A DNA stretch of 64,000 nucleotides from Duganella rivi. Its GTDB lineage: Bacteria > Pseudomonadota > Gammaproteobacteria > Burkholderiales > Burkholderiaceae_D. Both the position numbers and the translations under genes were made by a program. Where the stretch lies: the NCBI RefSeq assembly GCF_009857435.1, contig NZ_WWCK01000004.1:372001-436000 (forward strand). The letters run 5' to 3'. Positions within the stretch are counted from its first letter, which is position 1. Every line of letters starts with the position of its first letter. The notes under the pieces were generated by a model. The model was not told the DNA's origin and searched no databases. It worked only from the letters and a program-made list of their open reading frames with translations. Positions 36,943-45,468 of this stretch are shown piece by piece.

Positions 36943-38829
36943 TTGTCTGATTCCCTCACCTCCCGCACCTTGCCGAGTGCCGTGGCCGGCCTTGTTGGCA
37001 CTGCCACCGTGCTCGCCCTGCTCTACTTCGGCCGCGACGTCCTGATTCCGATCACGCTGGCGTTTATCTTCAGCTTCCTGATTGCGCCGTTCGTGCGGGC
37101 CTTGCGCCATCTTGGGCTTGGGCAGACCACGTCGGTGATTACCGGCGTGCTGGTGGTAACGGCAACGCTACTGGCCATCGGCGCGGTGATCGTGCAGCAG
37201 GTGGGCGCCATGGGCGCGAGTTTGCCCAAGTATCAGGACACCATCGCCAGCAAGATCGAAACGCTGGACGAGCTGACGCGCGGCACCCTGGGCAGCCTCG
37301 GCGGGCCGGCGGGACAGTTGATCGAGCATTTCACCAACGAGAATTCTTCCGGTGGCGCGCAGCCGGTGCAGCTGGCTGATGGCAGCGTAAAGACGCCGGT
37401 GCTGGTGGAGATTCACGAGCCGGCCTTGAAACCGTTCCAATTGCTGGGCAAGGTGGCAGCATCGGTGTGGCCGCCGTTGGAGACGGCCGGCATTGTGTTC
37501 GTGGTGCTGATCTTTGTGCTGCTGGAGCACGAGTCCCTGCGCGACCGCTTCATCCGGCTGGCCGGTGGCGGCGATTTGCGCGCTACCACCATTGCCGTGA
37601 ATGACGCGGGCGAGAGGCTGTCGCGTTTCTTCATTTCGCAATTCCTGGTGAACATTGCGACGGGTCTGGCCGTGTGGCTGGGCTTGAGCTTGCTGGGTCT
37701 GGGGCAAGCGCTGTTGTGGGGCACCATGACGGCGGTGCTGCGCTTTATTCCCTACGTTGGCGTGTGGATGGCGGCGTTTTGCGCAACCTTGCTGGCGGCG
37801 GCCGTTGATCCGGGCTGGTCACTGGCCTTGATGACGCTGGGCTTGTTCCTTGCGGTCGAGATCATTGTTGCGCAAACCATCGAGCCCAAGCTGTATGGAC
37901 ATACCACGGGCATGTCGCCGCTGTCGGTGGTGGTATCGGCGATATTCTGGAGCTGGATTTGGGGGCCGGTGGGCTTGGTGCTGTCGACGCCGCTGACCTT
38001 GTGCCTGGTGGTGGCTGGGCGCTACATCCGCGCCTTGAAAGTGCTGGAGATTATGTTCGGCGAACTGCCGGCGCTGACCATGCCGCAGAACTTCTACCAG
38101 CGCGCGCTGTCGGGCGACGCGCATGAAATCGTCAGCAGCGCCAAGCGCTACATGCAGCACAAATCGCTGGCCGAGTACTGCGACGGCGTACTGCTGCCGG
38201 CGCTGCATCTGGCGAATTTTGATTTGAAAGACCGCGCGATTACGCCGGATGAGGAAGAGAAAGTCACCTCCTCCATCATCGCCGTGATTGAGGCGCTGAG
38301 CGGAAATCCGAAGTGGTGGAAAAAGCGCAAGCGCAGCAGCGTGTTGACGGGCGGCGGCATTGGCCGTCAACTGCGCGAGCGGCGCATTTCCGATACCGGT
38401 GAATGGCAAGGTTCGTTCGACGTGCCGGCCGGTAGCTTGGTGCTGAGTATTGGCCTTGGCTCGGCCTACGCGGAACTGGCAACCGAAATCCTCGTCCGCA
38501 TCCTGCGCGAGCAAAAAATCGACGCCCGCAGCATGAGCTACGAAGACCTCGACAAACCAACGCCACCGGAGGCAACGCCGGAGCTGGTGGCGATCGTGTG
38601 CCTGGTCAGCGTCAACCCGCTGCAGGATTGCGAACTGATGACGCAAGCCTTGGAACGCATGCGCAAGGATCTCCCCCACTGCAAACAATTCGCGCTGCTG
38701 CTGCCAAGCCCGTTCGAAAACGCCGACCTCAAAACCTGCGTCTTCCCAACCGCCGATCATGTCTCCCGCTCCTACGACGATGCCGTGCATCGCTGCCAGC
38801 TAGCGATGAAAGGCCGCGCAACCTTGTGA
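36943..38829 (+). CDS. AI-2E/PerM-family transporter with a long soluble C-terminal region
   Basis: The start is TTG at 36943 and the product has 628 residues. The first ~360 residues are the AI-2E (PerM/TqsA) membrane domain: two helices near 15-70, a soluble segment, then helices with LFLAVEIIVAQTIEPKLYGHTTGMSPLSVVV and PVGLVLSTPLTLCLVVAGRYI, which are signatures of the family. The remaining ~270 residues are soluble. They begin with a helical part (ALTMPQNFYQRALSGDAHEI...) and end in an alpha/beta segment LVLSIGLGSAYAELATEILV that looks like a Rossmann or B12-binding-like fold. PerM proteins usually stop near 350-380 residues. Substrate unknown. Confidence 0.82.
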   Translation: MSDSLTSRTLPSAVAGLVGTATVLALLYFGRDVLIPITLAFIFSFLIAPFVRALRHLGLGQTTSVITGVLVVTATLLAIGAVIVQQVGAMGASLPKYQDTIASKIETLDELTRGTLGSLGGPAGQLIEHFTNENSSGGAQPVQLADGSVKTPVLVEIHEPALKPFQLLGKVAASVWPPLETAGIVFVVLIFVLLEHESLRDRFIRLAGGGDLRATTIAVNDAGERLSRFFISQFLVNIATGLAVWLGLSLLGLGQALLWGTMTAVLRFIPYVGVWMAAFCATLLAAAVDPGWSLALMTLGLFLAVEIIVAQTIEPKLYGHTTGMSPLSVVVSAIFWSWIWGPVGLVLSTPLTLCLVVAGRYIRALKVLEIMFGELPALTMPQNFYQRALSGDAHEIVSSAKRYMQHKSLAEYCDGVLLPALHLANFDLKDRAITPDEEEKVTSSIIAVIEALSGNPKWWKKRKRSSVLTGGGIGRQLRERRISDTGEWQGSFDVPAGSLVLSIGLGSAYAELATEILVRILREQKIDARSMSYEDLDKPTPPEATPELVAIVCLVSVNPLQDCELMTQALERMRKDLPHCKQFALLLPSPFENADLKTCVFPTADHVSRSYDDAVHRCQLAMKGRATL

Positions 38830-38831
38830 CA

Positions 38832-39758
38832 TCAGGATCGGCCAGTTCGACCAGGGCGCGACCGGGCGACAAGTTTGTTCACAAATTGCCTGTCAAACCC
38901 TGGCTCACAACACAATGTTTCGTGCGGAATTATCAGTGATGTGGTGTTCACTACGGCTCCGGGGGCAAGTGCCTCCTTCAACGCCAATTCGGAACTGAAT
39001 TTTCTATCTCCATGAATCCAGATGTTTGGGGGGATGTGTACGTAATGCGTCTTCAGTCCCGGCCTGGTGAACTCATACGCTACGGCGCCGGCAAAATAGA
39101 AAATTAGGCACCCTGCTATTTGTTGAGGGGTTGGAGTGCGCGCCCCCAGCGGCTCTAAGATCGATCGATAGAGCGCTTCATCGAATGAGCCTGGCGTAAC
39201 CACCGGAATTTCCCAATTTCTTGTATCGATCGCTTCCTGAGCCACGACGATTCCCTGGGTCGATTCCTGTGAGAGCGCATAGTCAATGAGGTGTCCGAAT
39301 GCTTTTATTTTGGTTTCCAAGCCCTTCGCAGTAAACGAGCCTGGCTGATTGGCAACTACCCTGTTTTCCACCGTCTCGATAGCGATGGAAGCGGCTACCA
39401 ATTTGGCGCCGAGGCCTCGCCCCAGAAAACTGTCTTTGATGTAGGTGAATGTGCTGCAATCCGATAAGAAGTGGCGGAACATTCCCGCTTCTACGATTGT
39501 TCCATTCTCATCGTGGTACAAAATGAATCCAGGCTCCCCAGATCTGGTTATCGGACAAAGGTAAAAGTCCGCGTCGAGAATCGGATGCCTTATCTTCGTG
39601 GTTCGATCTATTTGCAGCCCGTTGCTGAGTTTTGGCCTCGTCGCTACCGAACTGTTGAGCATCGGATGAAAGCCGTCATTTCTGATCGCGCTGACGCCCA
39701 AAAATTCCTCCAAGCTTTGTGTCCAGTAAGGTGGTGCGATAGGGGGCCGTCCGTTCAC
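38832..39758 (-). CDS. Hypothetical protein, possibly GNAT-like
   Basis: I do not recognise this 308-residue protein. The start is set at a GTG at 39758 with AAGGA nine bases upstream; a TTG six codons earlier overlaps that site. No signal peptide or membrane segment is seen. Residues around 85-130 (ENGTIVEAGMFRHF, then DSFLGRGLGAKLVAASIAIE) resemble strand beta4 and the acetyl-CoA loop of GNAT enzymes, with GRGLGA in the R/Q-x-x-G-x-G/A position, but the rest does not help. Codon use is less GC-biased than in the neighbours, suggesting acquisition by transfer. Its end lies only two bases from the convergent AI-2E gene. Confidence 0.65.
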   Translation of the reverse strand: MNGRPPIAPPYWTQSLEEFLGVSAIRNDGFHPMLNSSVATRPKLSNGLQIDRTTKIRHPILDADFYLCPITRSGEPGFILYHDENGTIVEAGMFRHFLSDCSTFTYIKDSFLGRGLGAKLVAASIAIETVENRVVANQPGSFTAKGLETKIKAFGHLIDYALSQESTQGIVVAQEAIDTRNWEIPVVTPGSFDEALYRSILEPLGARTPTPQQIAGCLIFYFAGAVAYEFTRPGLKTHYVHIPPNIWIHGDRKFSSELALKEALAPGAVVNTTSLIIPHETLCCEPGFDRQFVNKLVARSRPGRTGRS

Positions 39759-39927
39759 TAGGGATGATCCTTTCAAAATTCTGGGATACTGGTTGCAGCA
39801 GTCGTGAGGGGCCGGTCACGTCCTGGCGTCATCAAAAAGCGGGTTGCTCGGCAGTGTGGAGTGGCGTCCTTGCGTGTTTGCCTAAATCGGCATTTTGATT
39901 TCTGTGAACAATCTATGGCACCGTGAA

Positions 39928-40383
39928 TCAATCCCAAGTCCACGGTGAGTCAATGCCATCCAACTGCGCATCATTTTGATGCCCTTCGCTAACTGCGCGC
40001 AACGATTGGATAAAATTATCCAATAGAGCAGGCTCGGAAATCAAAAAAAGGTTGGCCTCACTGGCGACGTTCTTCTTCCCGAAATCTGAGTACTCGGATT
40101 GCATGGCGATTGAAACTAAGAGCTTGCCACGGTCATGGAAATGCAACCGGGCACTCAACGCTCCCGAACCATATTCAGGGCCAAATTCGCCGAAACGCAA
40201 ATCATACAGGCCGCCGTATATATGATCCTTGAATCTATGCAGGTCAATAACAGTCTCTCGTAGGCTGTGATGGCCAACGTACACCTTATTCGAAAACATC
40301 GATGTGCCATCGCATGCTTCAACACGAAGCTCTACCATGTCCTCATCCTGCCAGATTTTCGTAAACCTTAGCTTCGGTTGCAA
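39928..40383 (-). CDS. Hypothetical protein
   Basis: I do not recognise this 151-residue protein. It starts with TTG at 40383, with GGAG seven bases upstream. There is no signal peptide or membrane helix. The sequence is acidic, with a beta-rich middle (YGGLYDLRFGEFGPEYGSGA and ARLHFHDRGKLLVSIAMQS) and a C-terminal helix, and ends in an acidic Trp-containing tail. Size, acidity and a location next to other orphan genes would suit an immunity or accessory protein, but nothing proves it. Base composition is lower in GC than flanking core genes. It lies 169 bp upstream of the 308-residue orphan on the same strand. Confidence 0.6.
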   Translation of the reverse strand: MQPKLRFTKIWQDEDMVELRVEACDGTSMFSNKVYVGHHSLRETVIDLHRFKDHIYGGLYDLRFGEFGPEYGSGALSARLHFHDRGKLLVSIAMQSEYSDFGKKNVASEANLFLISEPALLDNFIQSLRAVSEGHQNDAQLDGIDSPWTWD

Positions 40384-40532
40384 ACCTGTTCTCCAATTTC
40401 CAATGAGCGTGAGCCCAATTCCGTAATCTTTGCCAGACCAGCCCCTACGTGAAGGCTTTTTGGTTCCTTTTATGGCACTGGGTGCGCTTTGACCTCAACT
40501 CAAGCGCTGCCAGCAGCTTCGGTCAGCATTGC

Positions 40533-41081
40533 TTAGGGCGTTGCCACGCCGCTGCTTCCGGGCGGCGCGATTCGTCTGCGTAGGTAGTCCGCCACTTGTG
40601 GATCGAGTCGATCCAGATCAAACTGGCCTTGCTCGATCATTCCTGCGTTAGCACCGCAAACGAATGCCTTGGTGGCCCAGCCTTTTGAAGTGTCCGGCGG
40701 AATTAGCTTCTTGTAATCGGCCTCAACCTGGGACGGAACCTGTTTGTTGAGCATGTTATCAAGTTCAGCCTTAAGACCTTGAGGAGCCGTCAGCGCATTG
40801 ACCTCGTCCAGAAGTTCACCTCGCACGCGTATGTTCTCCAGCAGGAGGTCGGCATGACGTTTCTGCCAAGCCGCAACGGCAGCAGTCAGGTTGTCGCGCG
40901 CAGATTTGTCCGCGCTCGCACAATATGCTTCGACCTTCTTCAATAGCGATTGGGTCATCGCAGGCGAATATGCTGCACGTCCGCGCACAAATGATTCATC
41001 GACAGCGGCTGAGCCTTGAGCGGCGACGATGCCGGGTAAGGCAAGCGCCAAAATGAAAGTCTTCACGGCGTGCTCGCGCAT
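40533..41081 (-). CDS. Exported hypothetical protein
   Basis: I do not recognise this protein. The ATG at 41081 gives 182 residues; a GTG at 41066, whose GTGA overlaps the stop of the preceding gene, is an alternative that would still keep the hydrophobic core of the signal peptide (FILALALPGIVAAQGSA). The mature part is helical and charged, with two cysteines (in AYCASADKS and FVCGANAG) that could form a periplasmic disulfide, and a Pro-rich end. It overlaps the preceding gene, so the two small exported proteins are coupled and may act together. A 149-bp gap with no visible feature separates it from the next gene downstream. Confidence 0.6.
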   Translation of the reverse strand: MREHAVKTFILALALPGIVAAQGSAAVDESFVRGRAAYSPAMTQSLLKKVEAYCASADKSARDNLTAAVAAWQKRHADLLLENIRVRGELLDEVNALTAPQGLKAELDNMLNKQVPSQVEADYKKLIPPDTSKGWATKAFVCGANAGMIEQGQFDLDRLDPQVADYLRRRIAPPGSSGVATP

Positions 41082-41452
41082 TCTACAAGTTTGGCCGGCG
41101 CTGGCGATTGAAACGTCACCACCTTGCCGCACACTGTGTATGCAATTTTAGCCGGGAGTGCACGCGGATTGTCGATGCGTGCAGTATGTAGCAGCTCAGG
41201 CTTCTGCTTGTTCGCCGAGAATAATTTCACCACCGATGGCCCATCGCTCCCATCAGGCGCGCTTACTTCGACCGTCAAACCGCCTAAGCCAATACTTTGA
41301 GATTCCCCGTACATTGGGATCGTCACTACAGTTGACTCGCGCAAGGGCGCATTCTGGACGGTGATTTCAAATGAGGTAGATCCTTCCGGCTGCTGGGCCT
41401 CTGCACCAACCATGGTGCCAATGAACAGTAAAACAAGCAAAATTCTCTTCAT
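41063..41452 (-). CDS. Exported hypothetical protein
   Basis: I do not recognise this 129-residue protein. The start is the ATG at 41452 with GAGG six bases upstream. It has a signal peptide (FIGTMVGAEAQ, cut after about residue 18) and a beta-rich mature domain of about 110 residues containing two cysteines near the end (YTVCGKV and LVECAST) that could pair. The strand pattern resembles a small immunoglobulin-like or pilin-chaperone-like sandwich, but this is a guess. Its 3' end overlaps the next exported hypothetical gene, indicating an operon of two. It diverges from the sensor kinase gene. Confidence 0.6.
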   Translation of the reverse strand: MKRILLVLLFIGTMVGAEAQQPEGSTSFEITVQNAPLRESTVVTIPMYGESQSIGLGGLTVEVSAPDGSDGPSVVKLFSANKQKPELLHTARIDNPRALPAKIAYTVCGKVVTFQSPAPAKLVECASTP

Positions 41453-41603
41453 AAATCCTCGCGGCATTAATATTAATCAGAATAACATCTTGCTCATTTG
41501 AAAAGTACGCTAATTGTCACCGATGCCGGCGTACTCCTCTATCGAGGCATTGAGCCACCGGAGCGAATGATATAGGCTATTGTTTTTTAACCATCTCTCC
41601 CGC

Positions 41604-44567
41604 ATGACCGATTTCCGGGCGCCGTTATTGCTCATTTTGTCGATGGCGGCAGCCACCGCCGCCGCCGTCGAACCTCTGCCCCCTTGGAGCGCCAGCCTGT
41701 CGCATCGGGCCTGGACCAAGCAGGATGGCGCTCCCTCCAATCCCAGCGCGATGCTGCAGGACCAGACCGGCATGCTGTGGTTCGGCGCTTCCAACGGCCT
41801 GTTCCGCTTTGACGGCGTGCGCTTCGAACGGGTGGACGAAATCGGCGGCCAGCCGCTGCTGTCGCCGAATGTGTTCGCACTGGGCCTGTTCGACGATGCG
41901 CTGTGGCTGGGCTACGCCCACGGCGGCATCAGCGTGTTCAAGCATGGCGCTGTGCGCCACTACCGCGAGGCGGACGGAATTCCGTCCAGCGCCATCCTAC
42001 AGTTCGGCAAAACTGCCGATGGCACGCAATGGTTCTCCTCGCCGGCCGGCATTTATAGGCTCGATGGCGAGCGCTGGCGGCGGGTACAGCCGGCCGACGG
42101 CTTGCCGGCCGGCGATCAAGCCACGCTCAATGTGCTGCACGACGGCAGCCTGCTGGTCACCCACCACGCCGGCCTGTACCGCAGCGTGCCCGGCACGCAC
42201 CGTTTCCGCAAGGTCGGCGAGTTTGGCAGCATGCAGCGCAGCCAGCTGACCGCCAACGGCAAGGTGCTGGTGTTTAAATTCGGCTACCCCTTGCAACTGT
42301 TCGACCCGGCCACGGAAACCTCGGCCCCGCTGCGCCTGCCAGCCGGCGTCAGCATGCCCTACAGCGTACACGCGGACCGCCGCAACGCGTGGTGGGTGGG
42401 GCCAGGGAACGGCATGCGCCTGTACACCCCGGACTTCCAACTGCAACAGCAGTTCCTGGCGCCGCAGCATTTCAGCGCCGTGCGGGTGTTCCGGCCGCCG
42501 CTCGACGACCGCGAGGGCAATCTGTGGTTCATCACCGAGAACGGTATCGACCGTATCCGCGAAAACCGGCTGGCGGTGCAGGAGATGCCACCCGGCAGCA
42601 CCGATTTCAGCATCACTGCCGGCCCCGACGGCGAAGTCTGGATCAATAGCCACTCCTCGCTCGACCCGATCTCGCCGCCCACCTTCGCCATCGCCAGCGA
42701 TGGACGGCGCATCGCCAGCGATATGCCGTCGGCCACCGCCGGCACGCTGGCGGCCGATGGCACGCTGTGGTTCGGCAATGTCCACTGGGTCTGGAAGCGG
42801 CGCGATGGCGAGACGCAGCGCTGGCCGCTACCGCCCGAGCTGATACAGCAACCGGTGCAGGCGATCACCATGGGCGGCGACGGCCGGCTGTGGGTCTCGG
42901 TCATGCACCGTGGCGTGCACACGTTCAAGGACGGCGCGTGGCAGGCCGGCGGTGGCCATGCCAAGCTGGCCGAACCGAGCGCCAGCGCGCTCCATACCGA
43001 CGCGCAGGGCCGTATCTGGTTCGGCTACAGCGGCAACACCATGGCCATGCTCGAGCGTGGCCAGATTCGCCGCTTCAGCGCCGCCGACGGCCTGCAGGTC
43101 GGCAACGTACTGACCATGTTCAGCCGACGCGGCACGCTGTGGATCGGCGGCGACCAGGGCGTGGCGTGCTTCCACAATGGCCGCTTCGTCACCCTCAACG
43201 ACAGCAACGGCCAGCCACTGGCCGGCGTCTCCGGCATCGTGGAAACGGCGCAGGGCGAACTGTGGCTGCACGGACAGGATGGACTGGTGCGCATCAGGGC
43301 CGCCGAACTAGCGACCGTCCGGCGCGGCGGCACTGGCCTGGTGGCCGCCGAGCATTTTGGTTATCTGGACGGCTACGCCGGCGCGGTGGCGCAGGTGATC
43401 CCGCTCAACACGCTGGTCGAGGCCAGCGACGGCCGCCTGTGGTATGCCACCTCCAGCAGCGTCGGCGCCATCGATCCGCGCCAGACCGCACCGCGCAACC
43501 CGGTGCCGCCCACGCCCCTGATCACCGGGCTGCGCACCGACCGCCAGCACTACCGCGCCGGCACAGGCATCGCCCTGCCCCAGCATACCCAGAGCCTGGC
43601 AATCGACTTCACCGCCGCCGTGCTGTCGGTGCCCGAGCGGGCGCGCTTCCGCACCCGGCTGATTGGGCAAGACCACGCCTGGCGCGACGCCGGCGCGTTG
43701 CGCCAGGCCGCCTACACCAACCTCGGCCCCGGCGACTACCGCTTCGAGGTGATGGCCGCCAATGAGGATGGGCTGTGGAGCGCCGCCCCGGCCAGCCTGC
43801 ACTTCAGCATCGCGCCGGCGTTTTATCAGGCTAGCTGGTTCAAGCTCGCCTGCGCGGCGCTGCTGGCCAGTGCGCTGTATAGGCTGTACCGGTGGCGCAT
43901 GGCGCAGATCACGGCGCGCGTAATCGACCGCATGCGCACCCGGCTCGATGAGCGCGAACGTATCGCCCGCGCGCTGCACGACACTTTCCTGCAAAGCGTG
44001 CACAGCCTGAGCCTGCGTTTCCATAATATCAAGGCGGGACTGCCGCAGGACGATGCCATCCATCAGCGGATCGACGAGGCGCTGGACGCCGCCGACGCGG
44101 TGGCCGAGGAAGGCCGCGAGCAACTGATGGACTTGCGCGTCAACCACGCCTGCCGCGGTGACCTGGCCACGGCGCTGGAAGCGGCGGGCAGCGTCGCCGC
44201 CGCCCAGCATGGCGTGGCCTTCTTGCTGCGGGAACAAGGCAAGCGCCGCGCGCTGCGGGCCAACGTGCAGGATGAGCTGTTTGCCATTACCCGCGAAGCG
44301 GTCAACAACGCGCTGCGCCACGCCGGCGGCACGGCGGTGACCGTGCTACTGGGCTACGGCGAGGAGAGCCTGGCACTGGAGGTGCGCGATAACGGACGCG
44401 GCTTGCCCGACGAGGTGCGCAGCGCCGGCCACCGCGAGCGCCATTGGGGGCTGGACGGGATGCGCGAGCGCGCTGCCGGCATCGGCGCCGAGCTGGCCAT
44501 CATCGGCGGGCCCGGCGCCGGCACCAGCGTGGTGCTGACCGTGCCTGCAGCGCTTGCCTACCGCTAG
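41604..44567 (+). CDS. Hybrid-free sensor histidine kinase with a periplasmic beta-propeller
   Basis: The 987-residue protein (start ATG at 41604) has a signal peptide, then about 14 'propeller' repeats with xxGxLWFGTxxGLxR-like units (for example DQTGMLWFGASNGLFRFDGV) over residues ~30-640. A Y_Y_Y domain (about 655-735) follows, then one membrane helix (FKLACAALLASALYRLYRW). The cytoplasmic kinase has RERIARALHDTFLQSVHSLS with the phosphoacceptor His near residue 792 (HisKA_3, NarL-type partner expected) and an HATPase with NALRHAGG and DNGRGLP. Such proteins sense carbohydrates or other periplasmic ligands. No response-regulator gene is adjacent, so it is an orphan. Confidence 0.9.
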   Translation: MTDFRAPLLLILSMAAATAAAVEPLPPWSASLSHRAWTKQDGAPSNPSAMLQDQTGMLWFGASNGLFRFDGVRFERVDEIGGQPLLSPNVFALGLFDDALWLGYAHGGISVFKHGAVRHYREADGIPSSAILQFGKTADGTQWFSSPAGIYRLDGERWRRVQPADGLPAGDQATLNVLHDGSLLVTHHAGLYRSVPGTHRFRKVGEFGSMQRSQLTANGKVLVFKFGYPLQLFDPATETSAPLRLPAGVSMPYSVHADRRNAWWVGPGNGMRLYTPDFQLQQQFLAPQHFSAVRVFRPPLDDREGNLWFITENGIDRIRENRLAVQEMPPGSTDFSITAGPDGEVWINSHSSLDPISPPTFAIASDGRRIASDMPSATAGTLAADGTLWFGNVHWVWKRRDGETQRWPLPPELIQQPVQAITMGGDGRLWVSVMHRGVHTFKDGAWQAGGGHAKLAEPSASALHTDAQGRIWFGYSGNTMAMLERGQIRRFSAADGLQVGNVLTMFSRRGTLWIGGDQGVACFHNGRFVTLNDSNGQPLAGVSGIVETAQGELWLHGQDGLVRIRAAELATVRRGGTGLVAAEHFGYLDGYAGAVAQVIPLNTLVEASDGRLWYATSSSVGAIDPRQTAPRNPVPPTPLITGLRTDRQHYRAGTGIALPQHTQSLAIDFTAAVLSVPERARFRTRLIGQDHAWRDAGALRQAAYTNLGPGDYRFEVMAANEDGLWSAAPASLHFSIAPAFYQASWFKLACAALLASALYRLYRWRMAQITARVIDRMRTRLDERERIARALHDTFLQSVHSLSLRFHNIKAGLPQDDAIHQRIDEALDAADAVAEEGREQLMDLRVNHACRGDLATALEAAGSVAAAQHGVAFLLREQGKRRALRANVQDELFAITREAVNNALRHAGGTAVTVLLGYGEESLALEVRDNGRGLPDEVRSAGHRERHWGLDGMRERAAGIGAELAIIGGPGAGTSVVLTVPAALAYR

Positions 44568-44619
44568 CCCTGCCACTTTATTACCTTGACAACGGCAGTT
44601 TCCCGTCAGGCGAAATAGG

Positions 44620-44647
44620 TTGCCATTTGGAAAAATTCGTCTATGAT
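44620..44647 (+). promoter_or_regulatory. Sigma70-like promoter of the PilZ gene
   Basis: TTGCCA (44620-44625), a 16-bp spacer and TATGAT (44642-44647) lie about 45 nt before the PilZ-protein start, after the end of the sensor kinase gene. Confidence 0.6.
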
Positions 44648-44692
44648 GAAATAGTAGGAGACCCAAACAACGTCTAAAACACATACATCACT

Positions 44693-45460
44693 ATGACGCT
44701 TCATGAACCACATTCCACCCTGAGCCGAAAAGGGCCGCCGCGTCCGCAAGACGCGATAGCCCCCTTTACGGCGCAGCCAGATAACTCTTTTGACATGGCC
44801 ACCGAGGACGAAATCGGTGATGCGCTGACCCTGCTGGCCGAACATGGCGACGCCATTTCGATGTACGCCCCAGGCAGCCGCGAGCCTATCCTCGGCCGCA
44901 TCCTGTCGGTCGATCCCGAATTGCCGCATTTTGTGATGGAGTTGAACGAGGGCGCCACGCTGCCCTCCGGTAAGATCACGTTTGTCACCACCCTGCGCTC
45001 GGCCAAGCTGCAATTCCGCCTGTCCAAGGACGACTGGGACCCGCTGCCCGGCCAGCCGCTGCACATCCCGATGGTGTTCCCGGAAACCTGCACCGTGCTG
45101 AACCGGCGCACCACGGAACGGCTGGAAACGCCGCTGGGCATCACTTGCACGGCCGCATTCGCCGTGAGCGAAACCAACTTCCATGAGTTGCCGGTCTACG
45201 ATATTTCCGACGGCGGACTCGGCATGCACTGCTCGAAAGCCCGTGCCAAGGGTTTGATCAAAGGGCGCAAACTGCACGATGTGGTGCTGGAAATGGGGGA
45301 AATCACCATCGAGGTCGCGGAAATGGAAATCCGCTACACCCGCGCCTTCCGTTCATTCCTGGCTGGCGAACAGCTCCATCTTGGCTGCATGTTCACCCAG
45401 CTGACGCCGGAAGCGACCAGCAAAATCAAGACGGTGCTCGATCAGATCAAGAATCCTTAG
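44693..45460 (+). CDS. YcgR-like flagellar brake protein with PilZ domain
   Basis: The 255-residue protein has the YcgR arrangement. An N-terminal YcgR domain (about 40-140; DALTLLAEHGDAISMYAP, then ITFVTTLRSAKLQFRL) is followed by a C-terminal PilZ domain (about 145-250). The c-di-GMP site is RRTTERLETP for the RxxxR motif and YDISDGGLGMHC for D/NxSxxG. On binding c-di-GMP, such proteins slow the flagellar motor. The ATG at 44693 lacks a clear ribosome site; the sequence before it has TAGGAG too far away. It converges with phoR eight bases away. Confidence 0.87.
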   Translation: MTLHEPHSTLSRKGPPRPQDAIAPFTAQPDNSFDMATEDEIGDALTLLAEHGDAISMYAPGSREPILGRILSVDPELPHFVMELNEGATLPSGKITFVTTLRSAKLQFRLSKDDWDPLPGQPLHIPMVFPETCTVLNRRTTERLETPLGITCTAAFAVSETNFHELPVYDISDGGLGMHCSKARAKGLIKGRKLHDVVLEMGEITIEVAEMEIRYTRAFRSFLAGEQLHLGCMFTQLTPEATSKIKTVLDQIKNP

Positions 45461-45468
45461 CCTACGCT

